Source: Qipengyuania citrea
GTDB lineage: Bacteria; Pseudomonadota; Alphaproteobacteria; Sphingomonadales; Sphingomonadaceae
DNA: 64,000 bases
Assembly (NCBI RefSeq): GCF_024171405.1
Contig: NZ_JALJZT010000001.1
Location: forward strand, 62,001-126,000
Direction of reading: 5' to 3'
Part shown: positions 55,391 to 64,000 of the stretch, in pieces
Layout: each line of letters starts with the position of its first letter
How positions within the stretch are numbered: position 1 is the stretch's first letter
The notes under the pieces: model-generated
Told to the model about the DNA's origin: nothing
What the model saw: the letters and a program-made list of their open reading frames with translations, nothing else
Databases searched by the model: none
Position numbers and translations under genes: made by a program

Positions 55391-56257
55391 ATGCGCACTG
55401 GCGTTATCGCAAAGAAAGTCGGGATGACCCGCCTCTTCCAGGAGGACGGTCGGCACGTGCCGGTTACCGTTCTTGCGCTGGAAAATTGCCAGGTTACCGC
55501 TCACCGTACTGCTGATCGCGATGGTTACTTCGCGGTCCAGGTCGGTTCGGGCGAAGCCAAGCAGAAGAATGTCAACAAGCCGCAGCGCGAAGCCTTTGCC
55601 AAGGCGGGCGTCGAGCTGAAGATGAAGGTCGCGGAATTCCGTGTCGAGGCCGAGGATGCTCTGCTTCCCGTCGGCGCGCGCATTTCGGCTGAACACTTCA
55701 TTGCCGGCCAGAAGGTCGACATCACCGGCCACACGCAGGGCAAGGGCTTTGCCGGCGCGATGAAGCGCTGGGGCTTCGGTGGTCTGCGGGCTACCCACGG
55801 TGTCTCGCTCTCGCACCGTTCGCACGGTTCGACGGGTAACCGTCAGGATCCGGGCCGCGTGTTCAAGGGCAAGAAGATGGCCGGCCACATGGGCGACCGT
55901 CAGCGCACCCAGCAGAACCTCGAGATCGTCCGCACCGATGCCGATCGCGGCCTGCTCTTCGTCAAGGGCTCGGTCCCGGGCGCGAAGAACGGCTGGCTGC
56001 TGGTCAAGGACGCGGTCAAGATCGACCACGGTGAACTGCCGTTCCCGGGCGTGATGTATCGCAACCGCGACGAGTTCGAGCATGAAGAAGCCGCTGCAGG
56101 CCTGGTCGAGAGCTCGGCCGAGCACGAAGTCGGGACGGAAGTTTCCGCCGACCAGCAGGCCAAGCTGCTCAAGGAACAGGACGCCGGTGCCGACACCGAA
56201 TCCACCACCGATACGCCCGCAGCCGACACCGGCGCGGACGATAGCAAGGAGGGCTGA
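55391..56257 (+). CDS. rplC: 50S ribosomal protein L3 with acidic C-terminal extension
   Basis: A 288-residue protein against 209 in E. coli. The core shows [28 protein letters not shown] and the central loop [20 protein letters not shown]. The last ~50 residues are an Asp/Glu/Ala/Thr-rich tail ([20 protein letters not shown]) that looks disordered. Three bases separate its stop from rplD. Confidence 0.96.
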   Translation: MRTGVIAKKVGMTRLFQEDGRHVPVTVLALENCQVTAHRTADRDGYFAVQVGSGEAKQKNVNKPQREAFAKAGVELKMKVAEFRVEAEDALLPVGARISAEHFIAGQKVDITGHTQGKGFAGAMKRWGFGGLRATHGVSLSHRSHGSTGNRQDPGRVFKGKKMAGHMGDRQRTQQNLEIVRTDADRGLLFVKGSVPGAKNGWLLVKDAVKIDHGELPFPGVMYRNRDEFEHEEAAAGLVESSAEHEVGTEVSADQQAKLLKEQDAGADTESTTDTPAADTGADDSKEG

Positions 56258-56260
56258 TCC

Positions 56261-56884
56261 GTGAAGGTGAAGGTCCAGAAAATCGACGGCAAGGCGTCGG
56301 GCGACATCGAATTGAACGATGACGTGTTCGGTATCGAACCGCGCGCCGACATCCTGCATCGTGTTGTCACCTGGCAGCTCGAGAACCGCCGCGGCACCGC
56401 CCGCCCGACGCGTGAGCGTTCGGACGTGGCGCGCACCGGCAAGAAGTGGGGTCGCCAGAAAGGCGGCGGCACGGCTCGTCACGGCGATCGCGCTGCTCCG
56501 ATCTTCATCGGCGGCGGTAAGGCTCACGGCGCGCGCAAGCGTGACTTCGAGCAGTCGCTGAACAAGAAGGTCCGGGCACTCGGTCTCAAGATGGCTCTGT
56601 CGAGCAAGGCGAAGGATGGCCTCGTTGTCATCGACAGCCTCGAACTGACGGACGCCAAGACCAAGGCGCTCAAGGCTCACTTCGACAAGGCTGGCTGGAA
56701 CGGCAAGGTCCTCGTGATCGACGGCGAAAGCGTCAATGACGGTTTCAGTAAGGCTGCAAGCAACCTGCCCGGCGTCAATGTGCTGCCGGCCATGGGTGCC
56801 AACGTTTACGACATCCTGAAGCACGACACGCTGGTCCTTACCAAGGACGCGGTCGAAAAGCTGGAGGCCCGTTTCAATGGCTAA
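56261..56884 (+). CDS. rplD: 50S ribosomal protein L4
   Basis: A 207-residue protein starting at GTG 56261. The extended loop [20 protein letters not shown] and [15 protein letters not shown] are diagnostic. In E. coli L4 also represses its own operon; whether that holds here is unknown. Overlaps rplW by eight bases. Confidence 0.96.
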   Translation: MKVKVQKIDGKASGDIELNDDVFGIEPRADILHRVVTWQLENRRGTARPTRERSDVARTGKKWGRQKGGGTARHGDRAAPIFIGGGKAHGARKRDFEQSLNKKVRALGLKMALSSKAKDGLVVIDSLELTDAKTKALKAHFDKAGWNGKVLVIDGESVNDGFSKAASNLPGVNVLPAMGANVYDILKHDTLVLTKDAVEKLEARFNG

Positions 56885-57185
56885 AAAGCAGGAAGTGGAA
56901 GCGCGTCACTACGACGTCGTGCTCGCACCGCACATCACCGAGAAGGCCACGCTGGCGTCGGAACACAACGCCGTCGTCTTCAAGGTCGCCAACGATGCCA
57001 CCAAGCCGCAGATCAAGGAAGCGATCGAGGCGATTTTCGGTGTCAAGGTAATGGGCGTGAACACCATCGTGACGAAGGGCAAGACCAAGCGCTGGAAGGG
57101 CAGGCCCTACAAGCGCACGGACATGAAGAAGGCCATCGTCACCCTGAAAGACGGCGATTCCATCGACGTCACCAGCGGTATCTGA
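56877..57185 (+). CDS. rplW: 50S ribosomal protein L23
   Basis: A 102-residue exit-tunnel protein. [20 protein letters not shown] and [20 protein letters not shown] are the family blocks; it offers the trigger factor and SRP docking site on the ribosome. Fifteen bases before rplB. Confidence 0.96.
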   Translation: MAKKQEVEARHYDVVLAPHITEKATLASEHNAVVFKVANDATKPQIKEAIEAIFGVKVMGVNTIVTKGKTKRWKGRPYKRTDMKKAIVTLKDGDSIDVTSGI

Positions 57186-57199
57186 GGGGCTAGAGAGAA

Positions 57200-58036
57200 A
57201 TGGCACTCAAGAATTACAAACCCACGAGCCCGGGCCGTCGCGGCCTGATCCTCGTCGACAAGTCGGGGCTCTACAAGGGCAAGCCGGTCAAGTCGCTCGT
57301 TGAAGGCAAGCGCAAGACCGGTGGCCGCAACAACAAGGGTCATGTCACCTCGCGCGGCATGGCTGGCGGTCACAAGCAGAAGTACCGTTATGTCGACTTC
57401 AAGCGTCGCAAGTGGGACGTCGAAGGGACCGTCGAACGGCTCGAGTATGACCCGAACCGGACTGCGTTCATCGCGCTGGTGAAGTATACCGACGGCGAAC
57501 TGGCCTATATCCTCGCTCCGCAGCGTCTTGCTGTCGGCGACAAGGTCATCGCTGCCGAGAAATGCGACACCAAGCCCGGCAACGCCATGCTGCTCGGCCA
57601 GATGCCGGTCGGCACGATCTGCCACAACGTGGAAATGAAGCCGGGCAAGGGCGGCCAGATCGCCCGCGCTGCAGGGTCCTACGTTCAGCTGGTCGGCCGT
57701 GACCGCGGCATGGTCATCGTGCGTCTCAACAGCGGCGAGCAGCGTTACCTGCGCGCCGACTGCATGGGCACCGTTGGCGCCGTGTCGAACCCGGACAACC
57801 AGAACCAGAACCTGGGCAAGGCCGGTCGTCGTCGCTGGATGGGCATCAAGCCGCTGACCCGCGGTGTCGCCAAGAACCCGGTCGACCATCCGCATGGCGG
57901 CGGTGAAGGCCGCACCAGCGGTGGCCGTCATCCGGTCACTCCGTGGGGCAAGCCGACCAAGGGCGCCCGTACCCGCAAGAACAAGCAGACGGACAAGATG
58001 ATCATCCGTTCGCGCCACGCGAAGAAGAAGAGGTAA
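57200..58036 (+). CDS. rplB: 50S ribosomal protein L2
   Basis: A 278-residue peptidyl-transferase-centre protein. It has [20 protein letters not shown] near the start and the C-terminal block [19 protein letters not shown] containing the conserved His. Full length compared with E. coli (273). Confidence 0.97.
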   Translation: MALKNYKPTSPGRRGLILVDKSGLYKGKPVKSLVEGKRKTGGRNNKGHVTSRGMAGGHKQKYRYVDFKRRKWDVEGTVERLEYDPNRTAFIALVKYTDGELAYILAPQRLAVGDKVIAAEKCDTKPGNAMLLGQMPVGTICHNVEMKPGKGGQIARAAGSYVQLVGRDRGMVIVRLNSGEQRYLRADCMGTVGAVSNPDNQNQNLGKAGRRRWMGIKPLTRGVAKNPVDHPHGGGEGRTSGGRHPVTPWGKPTKGARTRKNKQTDKMIIRSRHAKKKR

Positions 58037-58042
58037 TCCGAC

Positions 58043-58318
58043 ATGGCTCGTTCCGTCTGGAAAGGTCCGTTCGTCGAGCTCAGCCTTCTCAAGAAGGCTG
58101 AGACCGCTCAGGACGCGGGTGCCAACAAGCCGATCAAGACCTGGTCGCGCCGTAGCACCATCCTGCCGCAATTCGTTGGTCTGACGTTCAACGTCTACAA
58201 CGGTCACAAGTTCATCCCGGTCTCCGTTTCGGAAGAGATGGTCGGCCACAAGCTCGGCGAGTTCGCACCTACGCGTACTTTCCCGGGTCACGCCGCCGAC
58301 AAGAAGGGCAAGCGCTGA
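58043..58318 (+). CDS. rpsS: 30S ribosomal protein S19
   Basis: A 91-residue protein: [40 protein letters not shown] and [16 protein letters not shown]. It shares one base with the rplV start (TGATG), so the two are coupled. Confidence 0.96.
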   Translation: MARSVWKGPFVELSLLKKAETAQDAGANKPIKTWSRRSTILPQFVGLTFNVYNGHKFIPVSVSEEMVGHKLGEFAPTRTFPGHAADKKGKR

Positions 58319-58695
58319 TGAGCAAGCAGAAAGCACCCCGTCGCGTGGCGGACAACGAGGCGCTGGCCGTCGCTACCACGATCCGTGGTTCGGCGCAGAA
58401 GCTCAACCTCGTTGCCGGCCTGATCCGCGGCAAGAAGGCCGAAGAGGCGCTCAACATCCTCGCTTTCTCGAAGAAGGCGATGGCGAAGGACGCCACCAAG
58501 GTTCTTGCATCGGCGATCGCCAATGCGGAAAACAACCACAACCTCGATGTCGACGCACTGGTCGTTGCCGAGGCTTCGGTGGGCAAGTCGATCACGATGA
58601 AGCGCTTCCACACGCGTGGTCGCGGCAAGTCGACGCGCATCCTGAAGCCGTTCAGCCGCCTTCGTATCGTCGTTCGCGAGCAGGAAGAGGCGTAA
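58318..58695 (+). CDS. rplV: 50S ribosomal protein L22
   Basis: A 125-residue protein, about 15 longer than in E. coli, with a basic N-terminal lead. Diagnostic: [20 protein letters not shown] and [20 protein letters not shown], the tunnel hairpin. One base separates it from rpsC. Confidence 0.96.
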   Translation: MSKQKAPRRVADNEALAVATTIRGSAQKLNLVAGLIRGKKAEEALNILAFSKKAMAKDATKVLASAIANAENNHNLDVDALVVAEASVGKSITMKRFHTRGRGKSTRILKPFSRLRIVVREQEEA

Positions 58696-58696
58696 G

Positions 58697-59392
58697 ATGG
58701 GCCAGAAGAGCAATCCGATCGGTCTGCGCCTGCAGATCAACCGCACCTGGGACAGCCGCTGGTACGCCGAAGGGCGCGACTATGCCAAGCTGCTCAGCGA
58801 AGACATCAAGCTGCGCAAGCACATCGTCGACAGCCTGCCGCAGGCAGCGATCTCGAAGGTTGTGATCGAGCGTCCGGCCAAGCTGTGCCGCATCTCGATC
58901 TATGCCGCCCGTCCGGGCGTCATCATCGGCAAGAAGGGCGCGGACATCGAAAAGCTGCGCACCAAGCTGTCGAGCATGACCGACAGCGAAGTGAAGCTGA
59001 ACATCGTCGAAATCCGCAAGCCGGAAATCGATGCCAAGCTCGTCGCCCAGGGCATTGCCGACCAGCTGATCCGCCGTGTCGCCTTCCGCCGCGCCATGAA
59101 GCGCGCTGTGCAGTCGGCTCTCCGCCTTGGCGCGGAAGGCATCAAGATCGTGTGCGGCGGCCGTCTCGGCGGTGCTGAAATCGCGCGTGTCGAATGGTAT
59201 CGCGAAGGCCGCGTTCCGCTCCACACGCTGCGTGCCAACGTCGACTATGCGGAAGCCGAAGCGCTGACCGCCTACGGGATCATCGGCATCAAGTGCTGGA
59301 TCTTCAAGGGCGAAATCTTGGCGCATGACCCGACCGCCCAGGACCGCCTGATGATGGAAGCCCAGACCTCGGGCGTCCGTCCGGCGCGCTGA
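58697..59392 (+). CDS. rpsC: 30S ribosomal protein S3
   Basis: A 231-residue protein with a KH domain ([20 protein letters not shown]) and the C-terminal [20 protein letters not shown] block. Starts [20 protein letters not shown] as usual. Confidence 0.97.
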   Translation: MGQKSNPIGLRLQINRTWDSRWYAEGRDYAKLLSEDIKLRKHIVDSLPQAAISKVVIERPAKLCRISIYAARPGVIIGKKGADIEKLRTKLSSMTDSEVKLNIVEIRKPEIDAKLVAQGIADQLIRRVAFRRAMKRAVQSALRLGAEGIKIVCGGRLGGAEIARVEWYREGRVPLHTLRANVDYAEAEALTAYGIIGIKCWIFKGEILAHDPTAQDRLMMEAQTSGVRPAR

Positions 59393-59413
59393 TTGCAGGA
59401 TTAGGAAAGAACC

Positions 59414-59848
59414 ATGCTGCAACCGAAGAAAACCAAGTACCGCAAGGCGTTCAAGGGCAAGATCCATGGCAAGGCCAAGGGCGGCACGACGCTGAATTTC
59501 GGGTCCTACGGCCTGAAGGCGATGGAACCCGAGCGGATCACCGCGCGCCAGATCGAAGCGGCTCGCCGTGCGATCACGCGCCACATCAAGCGTCAGGGAC
59601 GTTTGTGGATCCGCATCTTCCCCGATGTGCCGGTGTCGAAGAAGCCTGCCGAAGTCCGTCAGGGTAAGGGCAAGGGCTCGATCGAATACTGGGCTGCACG
59701 GGTCAAGCCGGGCCGCATCCTGTTCGAACTCGACGGCGTCGCCGGCCCGCTGGCCGCCGAAGCGTTCGAGCGCGCAGCGATGAAGCTGCCGATCAAGACC
59801 AAGGTCGTTGCCCGCCTGGGCGACACCTCGCACCTGGGAGGCGAATGA
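59414..59848 (+). CDS. rplP: 50S ribosomal protein L16
   Basis: A 144-residue protein: [39 protein letters not shown] and [17 protein letters not shown]. The Arg in the last region lies near the hydroxylated arginine of E. coli L16. Stop touches the rpmC start. Confidence 0.96.
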   Translation: MLQPKKTKYRKAFKGKIHGKAKGGTTLNFGSYGLKAMEPERITARQIEAARRAITRHIKRQGRLWIRIFPDVPVSKKPAEVRQGKGKGSIEYWAARVKPGRILFELDGVAGPLAAEAFERAAMKLPIKTKVVARLGDTSHLGGE

Positions 59849-60057
59849 TGGCCAAGACCGAAGACCTGCGCCAGAAGTCGGACGACCAGCTGGCCGAAGA
59901 GCTGACCACGCTCAAGCGCGAAGCGTTCAACCTCCGCTTCCAGGCGGCGACGAACCAGCTCGAGGCCCCGGCCCGCATCCGCGAAGTGCGCCGCACGATC
60001 GCCAAGATCAAGACGCTGCAGAGCGAGCGCACGCGCTCGGCTGAAGCGAAGGCTTAA
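59848..60057 (+). CDS. rpmC: 50S ribosomal protein L29
   Basis: A 69-residue two-helix protein: KTEDLRQKSDDQLAEEL and LRFQAATNQLEAPARIREV. Two adjacent ATGs occur (59845 and 59848). The second is chosen because GGAGG ends six bases before it and it shares its A with the rplP stop. Confidence 0.94.
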   Translation: MAKTEDLRQKSDDQLAEELTTLKREAFNLRFQAATNQLEAPARIREVRRTIAKIKTLQSERTRSAEAKA

Positions 60058-60067
60058 GGAGTAGACC

Positions 60068-60358
60068 ATGCCCAAGCGTATCCTGATCGGGACCGTCACC
60101 TCCGACAAGACCGACAAGACCGTTACCGTGCTCGTCGAACGCAAGGTGAAGCATCCCCTCTACGGGAAGATCATCCGCCGTTCGAAGAAGTACCATGCCC
60201 ATGACGCGCAGAACGAGTTCACCCTCGGCGATGTCGTGCGCATCGAAGAAACCAAGCCGATCTCCAAGACCAAGACCTGGCAGGTGATCGATCGCGTTAC
60301 CGCAGGTGGCACGCAGGCTGTCGAGGCGAACCTCGACGTCGAAGCCGCCGGTAACTGA
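60068..60358 (+). CDS. rpsQ: 30S ribosomal protein S17
   Basis: A 96-residue OB-fold protein, about 12 longer than E. coli S17 by a short Ala/Glu tail. Diagnostic: [18 protein letters not shown] and [21 protein letters not shown] 65-base gap to rplN follows. Confidence 0.96.
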   Translation: MPKRILIGTVTSDKTDKTVTVLVERKVKHPLYGKIIRRSKKYHAHDAQNEFTLGDVVRIEETKPISKTKTWQVIDRVTAGGTQAVEANLDVEAAGN

Positions 60359-60423
60359 GCTTTTATTGACGTAGGAACTGCCGGGCAGACGTCCCGGCAA
60401 GCCATTGAGAAGGAACCGGATCG

Positions 60424-60792
60424 ATGATCCAGATGCAATCCAATCTCGACGTCGCGGACAACAGCGGCGCCAAGCGCGTCCAGTGCATCAAGGTACTGGG
60501 CGGCTCCAAGCGCCGGACTGCTTCCGTAGGCGACGTGATCGTGGTTTCCGTCAAGGAAGCCCAGCCGCGCACCAAGGTGAAGAAGGGCGATGTCCATCGC
60601 GCTGTCATCGTGCGCACGAAGAAGGACGTCCGCCGCCCCGATGGCAGCGTGATCCGCTTCGACAGCAACGCCGCGGTGCTCGTGAACAAGAGCGAAGAAC
60701 CGATCGGCACCCGTATCTTCGGCCCGGTCGTGCGCGAACTGCGCGGTCGCGGTTTCATGAAGATCATCTCGCTTGCTCCGGAGGTGCTGTAA
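60424..60792 (+). CDS. rplN: 50S ribosomal protein L14
   Basis: A 122-residue protein: [20 protein letters not shown] and [14 protein letters not shown], nearly the E. coli length. First gene of the spc part of the cluster; in E. coli a separate promoter lies here, but none was confirmed in this gap. Shares one base with rplX (TAATG). Confidence 0.97.
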   Translation: MIQMQSNLDVADNSGAKRVQCIKVLGGSKRRTASVGDVIVVSVKEAQPRTKVKKGDVHRAVIVRTKKDVRRPDGSVIRFDSNAAVLVNKSEEPIGTRIFGPVVRELRGRGFMKIISLAPEVL

Positions 60793-61112
60793 TGGCCGCC
60801 GCAAAGATCAAGAAGGGTGACAGCGTCGTCGTCCTGTCCGGCAAGGACAAGGGCAAGACCGGCACCGTCGCGAAGGTCATGCCCAAGGATGGCAAGATCG
60901 TCGTCGAAGGCGTCAACATCGCCGCGCGTCACCGCAAGCCGACCCAGCAGAACCCGCAGGGTGGCATCGACCGTTTCGAAGCGCCGATGCACATCAGCAA
61001 GGTTGCGCTGGCCGATCCGAAGGATGGCAAGCCCACGCGCGTCCGTTTCCAAGACCAGGACGGCAAGAAGGTTCGTGTCGCCGTAAAGTCCGGAGAGACT
61101 ATCGATGGCTGA
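60792..61112 (+). CDS. rplX: 50S ribosomal protein L24
   Basis: A 106-residue KOW-domain protein: [20 protein letters not shown] and [20 protein letters not shown]. The longer open frame from 60405 is read-through of the gap and L14. Overlaps rplE by eight bases. Confidence 0.95.
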   Translation: MAAAKIKKGDSVVVLSGKDKGKTGTVAKVMPKDGKIVVEGVNIAARHRKPTQQNPQGGIDRFEAPMHISKVALADPKDGKPTRVRFQDQDGKKVRVAVKSGETIDG

Positions 61113-61683
61113 TTATACGCCCCGCATGCGCAAGCGCTACGACGACGAGATCGTCAAGGCGATGACCGAGAAGTTCGGCTACAAGAACGCTCTTGAAGTC
61201 CCCAAGCTGGAAAAGATCACGCTCAACATGGGTGTGGGCGAAGCCAGCCAGGACAAGAAGAAGGTTCAGACTGCAGCCGAGGAAATGGCGCTGATCGCCG
61301 GCCAGAAGCCGGTTATCACCAAGGCCAAGAAGTCGATCGCGCAGTTCAAGCTGCGTGAAGGCATGCCGATCGGTTGCAAGGTCACCTTGCGCCGCGACCG
61401 CATGTACGAGTTCACGGACCGTCTGGTGACCGTGGCCATGCCGCGCATCCGAGATTTCCGCGGCCTCAACCCGAAGTCGTTCGACGGCCGTGGCAACTAT
61501 GCCATGGGCCTGAAAGAACAGATCATCTTTCCCGAGATCAGCTACGACCAGATCGACAAGGTCCGGGGGATGGACATCATCGTAACCACGACGGCGAAGA
61601 CCGACGAAGAGGCGCGCGAATTGCTCCGCCTGTTCGGTTTCCCGTTCCCGGCCGAAGTGTCGGAAGAGAAGGAGGCGGCGTGA
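61105..61683 (+). CDS. rplE: 50S ribosomal protein L5
   Basis: A 192-residue 5S-rRNA-binding protein: [40 protein letters not shown] and [20 protein letters not shown]. The C-terminus has a short acidic addition (VSEEKEAA). Confidence 0.97.
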   Translation: MADYTPRMRKRYDDEIVKAMTEKFGYKNALEVPKLEKITLNMGVGEASQDKKKVQTAAEEMALIAGQKPVITKAKKSIAQFKLREGMPIGCKVTLRRDRMYEFTDRLVTVAMPRIRDFRGLNPKSFDGRGNYAMGLKEQIIFPEISYDQIDKVRGMDIIVTTTAKTDEEARELLRLFGFPFPAEVSEEKEAA

Positions 61684-61709
61684 GCCGCTAATAGAGGAAC
61701 TTAAGTCCA

Positions 61710-62015
61710 ATGGCGAAACTGAGTTCGATCAACAAGAACGAGCGTCGTAAGAAGCTCGTCAAGCAGTATGCGGAAAAGTTTGCGAAGCTGAAGGCTATCG
61801 CTGACGATGAATCGCTCGACGAGACCGAACGCCTGATGGCGCGTCTCAAGATGGCGGAACTGCCGCGCAATGCGAACCCGACCCGGGTGCGCAACCGCTG
61901 CTCCACCACCGGCCGCCCCCGCGGCTATTACCGCAAGTTCGGTCTCAACCGTATCGAACTGCGCGACCTCGGCAACAAGGGCCTGATTCCAGGCCTGACC
62001 AAGTCGAGCTGGTGA
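61710..62015 (+). CDS. rpsN: 30S ribosomal protein S14
   Basis: A 101-residue protein of the zinc-free long form: no CxxC pair, and [20 protein letters not shown] with [20 protein letters not shown]. Length equals E. coli S14. Confidence 0.96.
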   Translation: MAKLSSINKNERRKKLVKQYAEKFAKLKAIADDESLDETERLMARLKMAELPRNANPTRVRNRCSTTGRPRGYYRKFGLNRIELRDLGNKGLIPGLTKSSW

Positions 62016-62026
62016 GGTAAAGACAG

Positions 62027-62422
62027 ATGGCTATGACCGATCCCCTGGGTGACATGCTCACCCGCATCCGCAACGGCCAGCGCGCGAAGAAGGACAGTGT
62101 CCTTTCGCCCGCCAGCAAGCTGCGTGCGAACGTTCTCGAAGTGCTTCAGCGCGAAGGCTACATCCGTGGCTACAGCGAAGACGCTTCGGCCAAGCACGCA
62201 CAGCTGCGGATCGAACTGAAATATTTCGAGGGCGAACCTGCTATCAAGCATGTCGCTCGCGTCTCCAAGCCGGGCCGCCGCGTCTATTCGGGTTCGAAAG
62301 AACTCCCGATCGTGCGCAACGGCCTTGGCATCACCATCGTCTCGACGCCCAAGGGTGTGCTTTCGGACGCCGAAGCGCGCACCGAAAACGTTGGCGGCGA
62401 AGTGCTGGCGGAGGTGTTCTGA
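62027..62422 (+). CDS. rpsH: 30S ribosomal protein S8
   Basis: A 131-residue protein: [20 protein letters not shown] and [23 protein letters not shown] 62027 is used with a GAGG site; Met 62033 is possible. In E. coli S8 represses the spc operon. Shares one base with rplF. Confidence 0.96.
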   Translation: MAMTDPLGDMLTRIRNGQRAKKDSVLSPASKLRANVLEVLQREGYIRGYSEDASAKHAQLRIELKYFEGEPAIKHVARVSKPGRRVYSGSKELPIVRNGLGITIVSTPKGVLSDAEARTENVGGEVLAEVF

Positions 62423-62955
62423 TGAGCCGCATCGGCAAAAGGGCGGTAGCGATCCCGAGCGGGGTCACTGCCAACATCGATGGCAAGACGCTCAGCGTCA
62501 AGGGGCCCAAGGGCACTCTCGACATGGGTCTGTCCGACCTGATCGAATACACGCTCGAAGACGGCGAGATCTCGGTCAAGCCGGCCAACGATACCCGCGC
62601 TGCCCGCAACCACTGGGGCATGCAGCGCACCATGGTATCGAATCTGGTCGAAGGCGTGACCGAAGGGTTCACCAAGGTCCTCGAGATCAATGGTGTCGGT
62701 TACCGTGCGCAGGCGCAGGGCAAGAAGCTCAAGCTTCAGCTCGGCTACTCGCACGATGTCGACCTCGATGTGCCGGAAGGCCTCGAGGTGAAGACCCCTG
62801 ACCAGACCACTATCGAGATCAGCGGTATCGACAAGCAGGCCGTGGGCCAGTTTGCGGCGAATGTCCGCAAGTGGCGCAAGCCCGAACCCTACAAGGGCAA
62901 GGGCATCAAGTACCGCGGCGAGTATATCTTCCGCAAGGAAGGGAAGAAGAAGTAA
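62422..62955 (+). CDS. rplF: 50S ribosomal protein L6
   Basis: A 177-residue protein, E. coli length: [40 protein letters not shown] and the C-terminal [20 protein letters not shown] block. One base separates its stop from rplR. Confidence 0.97.
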   Translation: MSRIGKRAVAIPSGVTANIDGKTLSVKGPKGTLDMGLSDLIEYTLEDGEISVKPANDTRAARNHWGMQRTMVSNLVEGVTEGFTKVLEINGVGYRAQAQGKKLKLQLGYSHDVDLDVPEGLEVKTPDQTTIEISGIDKQAVGQFAANVRKWRKPEPYKGKGIKYRGEYIFRKEGKKK

Positions 62956-62956
62956 G

Positions 62957-63301
62957 ATGGCCAAGCTCTCTCTCTTTGAACGTCGCCGTCGCCGCGTCCG
63001 CACCGCGCTTCGCAACGTGTCGGGTGGCAAGCCCCGCCTGTCGGTGCACCGCACCGGCCAGCACATCTACGCGCAGATCATCGACGACGCCGCGGGCAAG
63101 ACCCTCGCCGCCGCTTCGACGCTCGGCACGAAGAACTCGGGCGCCAATGTCGATGCGGCCAAGAAGGTCGGCACCGACATCGCCGCTGCTGCCAAGAAGG
63201 CCGGCGTGACCACCGTCGTCTTCGATCGCGGCGGCTTCCTGTTCCATGGCCGCGTCAAGGCGCTGGCCGACGCCGCTCGCGAAGGCGGGCTGGAGTTCTG
63301 A
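62957..63301 (+). CDS. rplR: 50S ribosomal protein L18
   Basis: A 114-residue 5S-rRNA-binding protein: [36 protein letters not shown] and [20 protein letters not shown]. The frame open from 62852 is read-through; ATG 62957 matches the family. Confidence 0.96.
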   Translation: MAKLSLFERRRRRVRTALRNVSGGKPRLSVHRTGQHIYAQIIDDAAGKTLAAASTLGTKNSGANVDAAKKVGTDIAAAAKKAGVTTVVFDRGGFLFHGRVKALADAAREGGLEF

Positions 63302-63303
63302 TG

Positions 63304-64000
63304 ATGGCTGACGAAAACAAGACCGAAAACACCGAAGCCGAAACCAAGGTCGAAGAGACCAAGGTCGAAGCGACTCCGGCCAAGGCCGAAACCGAAGCTC
63401 CCGTCACGAAGGAAGAGCCGGCTGTCGCCGACACGCCTTCGGAAGCAGCTGCCAACCAGAGCCCCGCACAGGGTGCCGAAGGTCAGCCGCGCGAACGCCA
63501 GGGCCGTGGTGGCCGTGACAATCGCGGTGGTGGCGGCGGTGGCCGTGGCCGTGGTGGCCGCGACAACAACCGTCGTGGCGGACGCCGCGAGGAAGAAGAC
63601 GACGGCATCATCGAGAAGCTCGTCCACATCAACCGCGTCAGCAAGACGGTGAAGGGCGGTAAGCGCTTCGGTTTTGCTGCACTCGTGGTTGTCGGTGACG
63701 GCCAGGGCCGCGTTGGCTTCGGCAAGGGCAAGGCTCGCGAAGTGCCCGAAGCGATCAGCAAAGCGACTGCCGCTGCGCGCAAGAAGATGGTCCGTGTCCC
63801 GCTGAAGGAGGGCCGCACCCTCCATCACGACGGCAAGGGTCACTTCGGTGCCGGCAAGGTCACCGTCCGCACCGCGCCTCCGGGTACCGGCATCATCGCC
63901 GGTGGTCCGATGCGCGCCGTGTTCGAGAGCCTCGGCGTTGCCGACGTGGTGACCAAGTCGGTCGGCACCTCGAACCCCTACAACATGATCCGCGCCACTT
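63304..64000 (+). CDS. rpsE: 30S ribosomal protein S5, 3'-truncated, with long N-terminal extension
   Basis: About 232 codons are visible before the right edge; a few C-terminal residues are missing. The S5 core starts near residue 101 ([20 protein letters not shown]) and includes [20 protein letters not shown] and [14 protein letters not shown]. Before it lie ~100 extra residues: an acidic Lys/Glu/Thr/Ala stretch (~1-60), then a Gly/Arg-rich RGG region ([19 protein letters not shown]) and an acidic REEEDDG link. E. coli S5 has only about 11 residues there. ATG 63304 (GGAG eight bases before) is chosen over the adjoining ATG 63301. Confidence 0.95.
   Translation, partial: MADENKTENTEAETKVEETKVEATPAKAETEAPVTKEEPAVADTPSEAAANQSPAQGAEGQPRERQGRGGRDNRGGGGGGRGRGGRDNNRRGGRREEEDDGIIEKLVHINRVSKTVKGGKRFGFAALVVVGDGQGRVGFGKGKAREVPEAISKATAAARKKMVRVPLKEGRTLHHDGKGHFGAGKVTVRTAPPGTGIIAGGPMRAVFESLGVADVVTKSVGTSNPYNMIRAT

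Overview
The window comes from a GC-rich alphaproteobacterium, most likely order Sphingomonadales and probably Erythrobacteraceae (Erythrobacter, Qipengyuania, Altererythrobacter or a relative). That placement is inferred from three things: a LOV-HWE histidine kinase paired with a FAT GUY-type response regulator, a ribosomal protein S5 with a long Gly/Arg-rich N-terminal extension, and palindrome families I associate with sphingomonads. It looks like ordinary chromosome. I found no rRNA, tRNA, CRISPR array, transposase or prophage.

Layout: 1-8.7 kb holds a truncated membrane protein, topA with a tiny coupled HTH gene, the minus-strand lepB-rnc-era operon with an MgtC/DUF4010 membrane protein behind it, and pgi. 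8.8-15.4 kb holds the LOV kinase/receiver pair, a RhlE-type helicase, a small MscS channel, glutathione reductase and an AraC regulator. 15.4-21.4 kb is a mix of envelope and stress-type genes: a secreted HELVH protein, a cupin, a Gly-rich membrane protein, a small protein with a DESFPASDPP tail, DUF389, an FAD oxidase, a reductase/epimerase and TspO. 21.7-29 kb carries ubiK, recO, leuB, a GT2-GtrA glycosyltransferase, a PMT-like glycosyltransferase and metZ, with two small GIY-YIG nuclease genes inserted among inverted palindromes. 29-38.3 kb has small secreted and unknown proteins, an S9 peptidase, apaG, a DUF305 protein, the ppk1-ppx polyphosphate operon and a LysR regulator. 38.4-41.4 kb is a three-gene Tad/Flp pilus set (VWA TadG-like plus two TadE-like proteins). 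41.4-46.2 kb has two acetyltransferases, a large catalase and three unknowns.

46.2-49.9 kb is the most accessory stretch. It holds decayed palindromes, a visibly AT-richer solitary OLD-family ATPase/TOPRIM nuclease, and an SRAP (HMCES/YedK) gene between two copies of a ~110-bp direct repeat. From 49.97 kb to the end the str operon (rpsL-rpsG-fusA-tuf) is followed by the S10/spc operons in canonical order, running off the right edge inside rpsE.

The most interesting pattern is that each GIY-YIG gene is bracketed on both sides by inverted doublets of one palindrome family, and the two genes use different families. That resembles the REP/REPIN-RAYT arrangement but with a GIY-YIG nuclease in place of a tyrosine transposase. 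Other points of note are a promoter followed by an intrinsic-terminator-like hairpin in front of rpsJ, a natural Arg at the streptomycin-critical position 88 of S12, and the solitary OLD nuclease.
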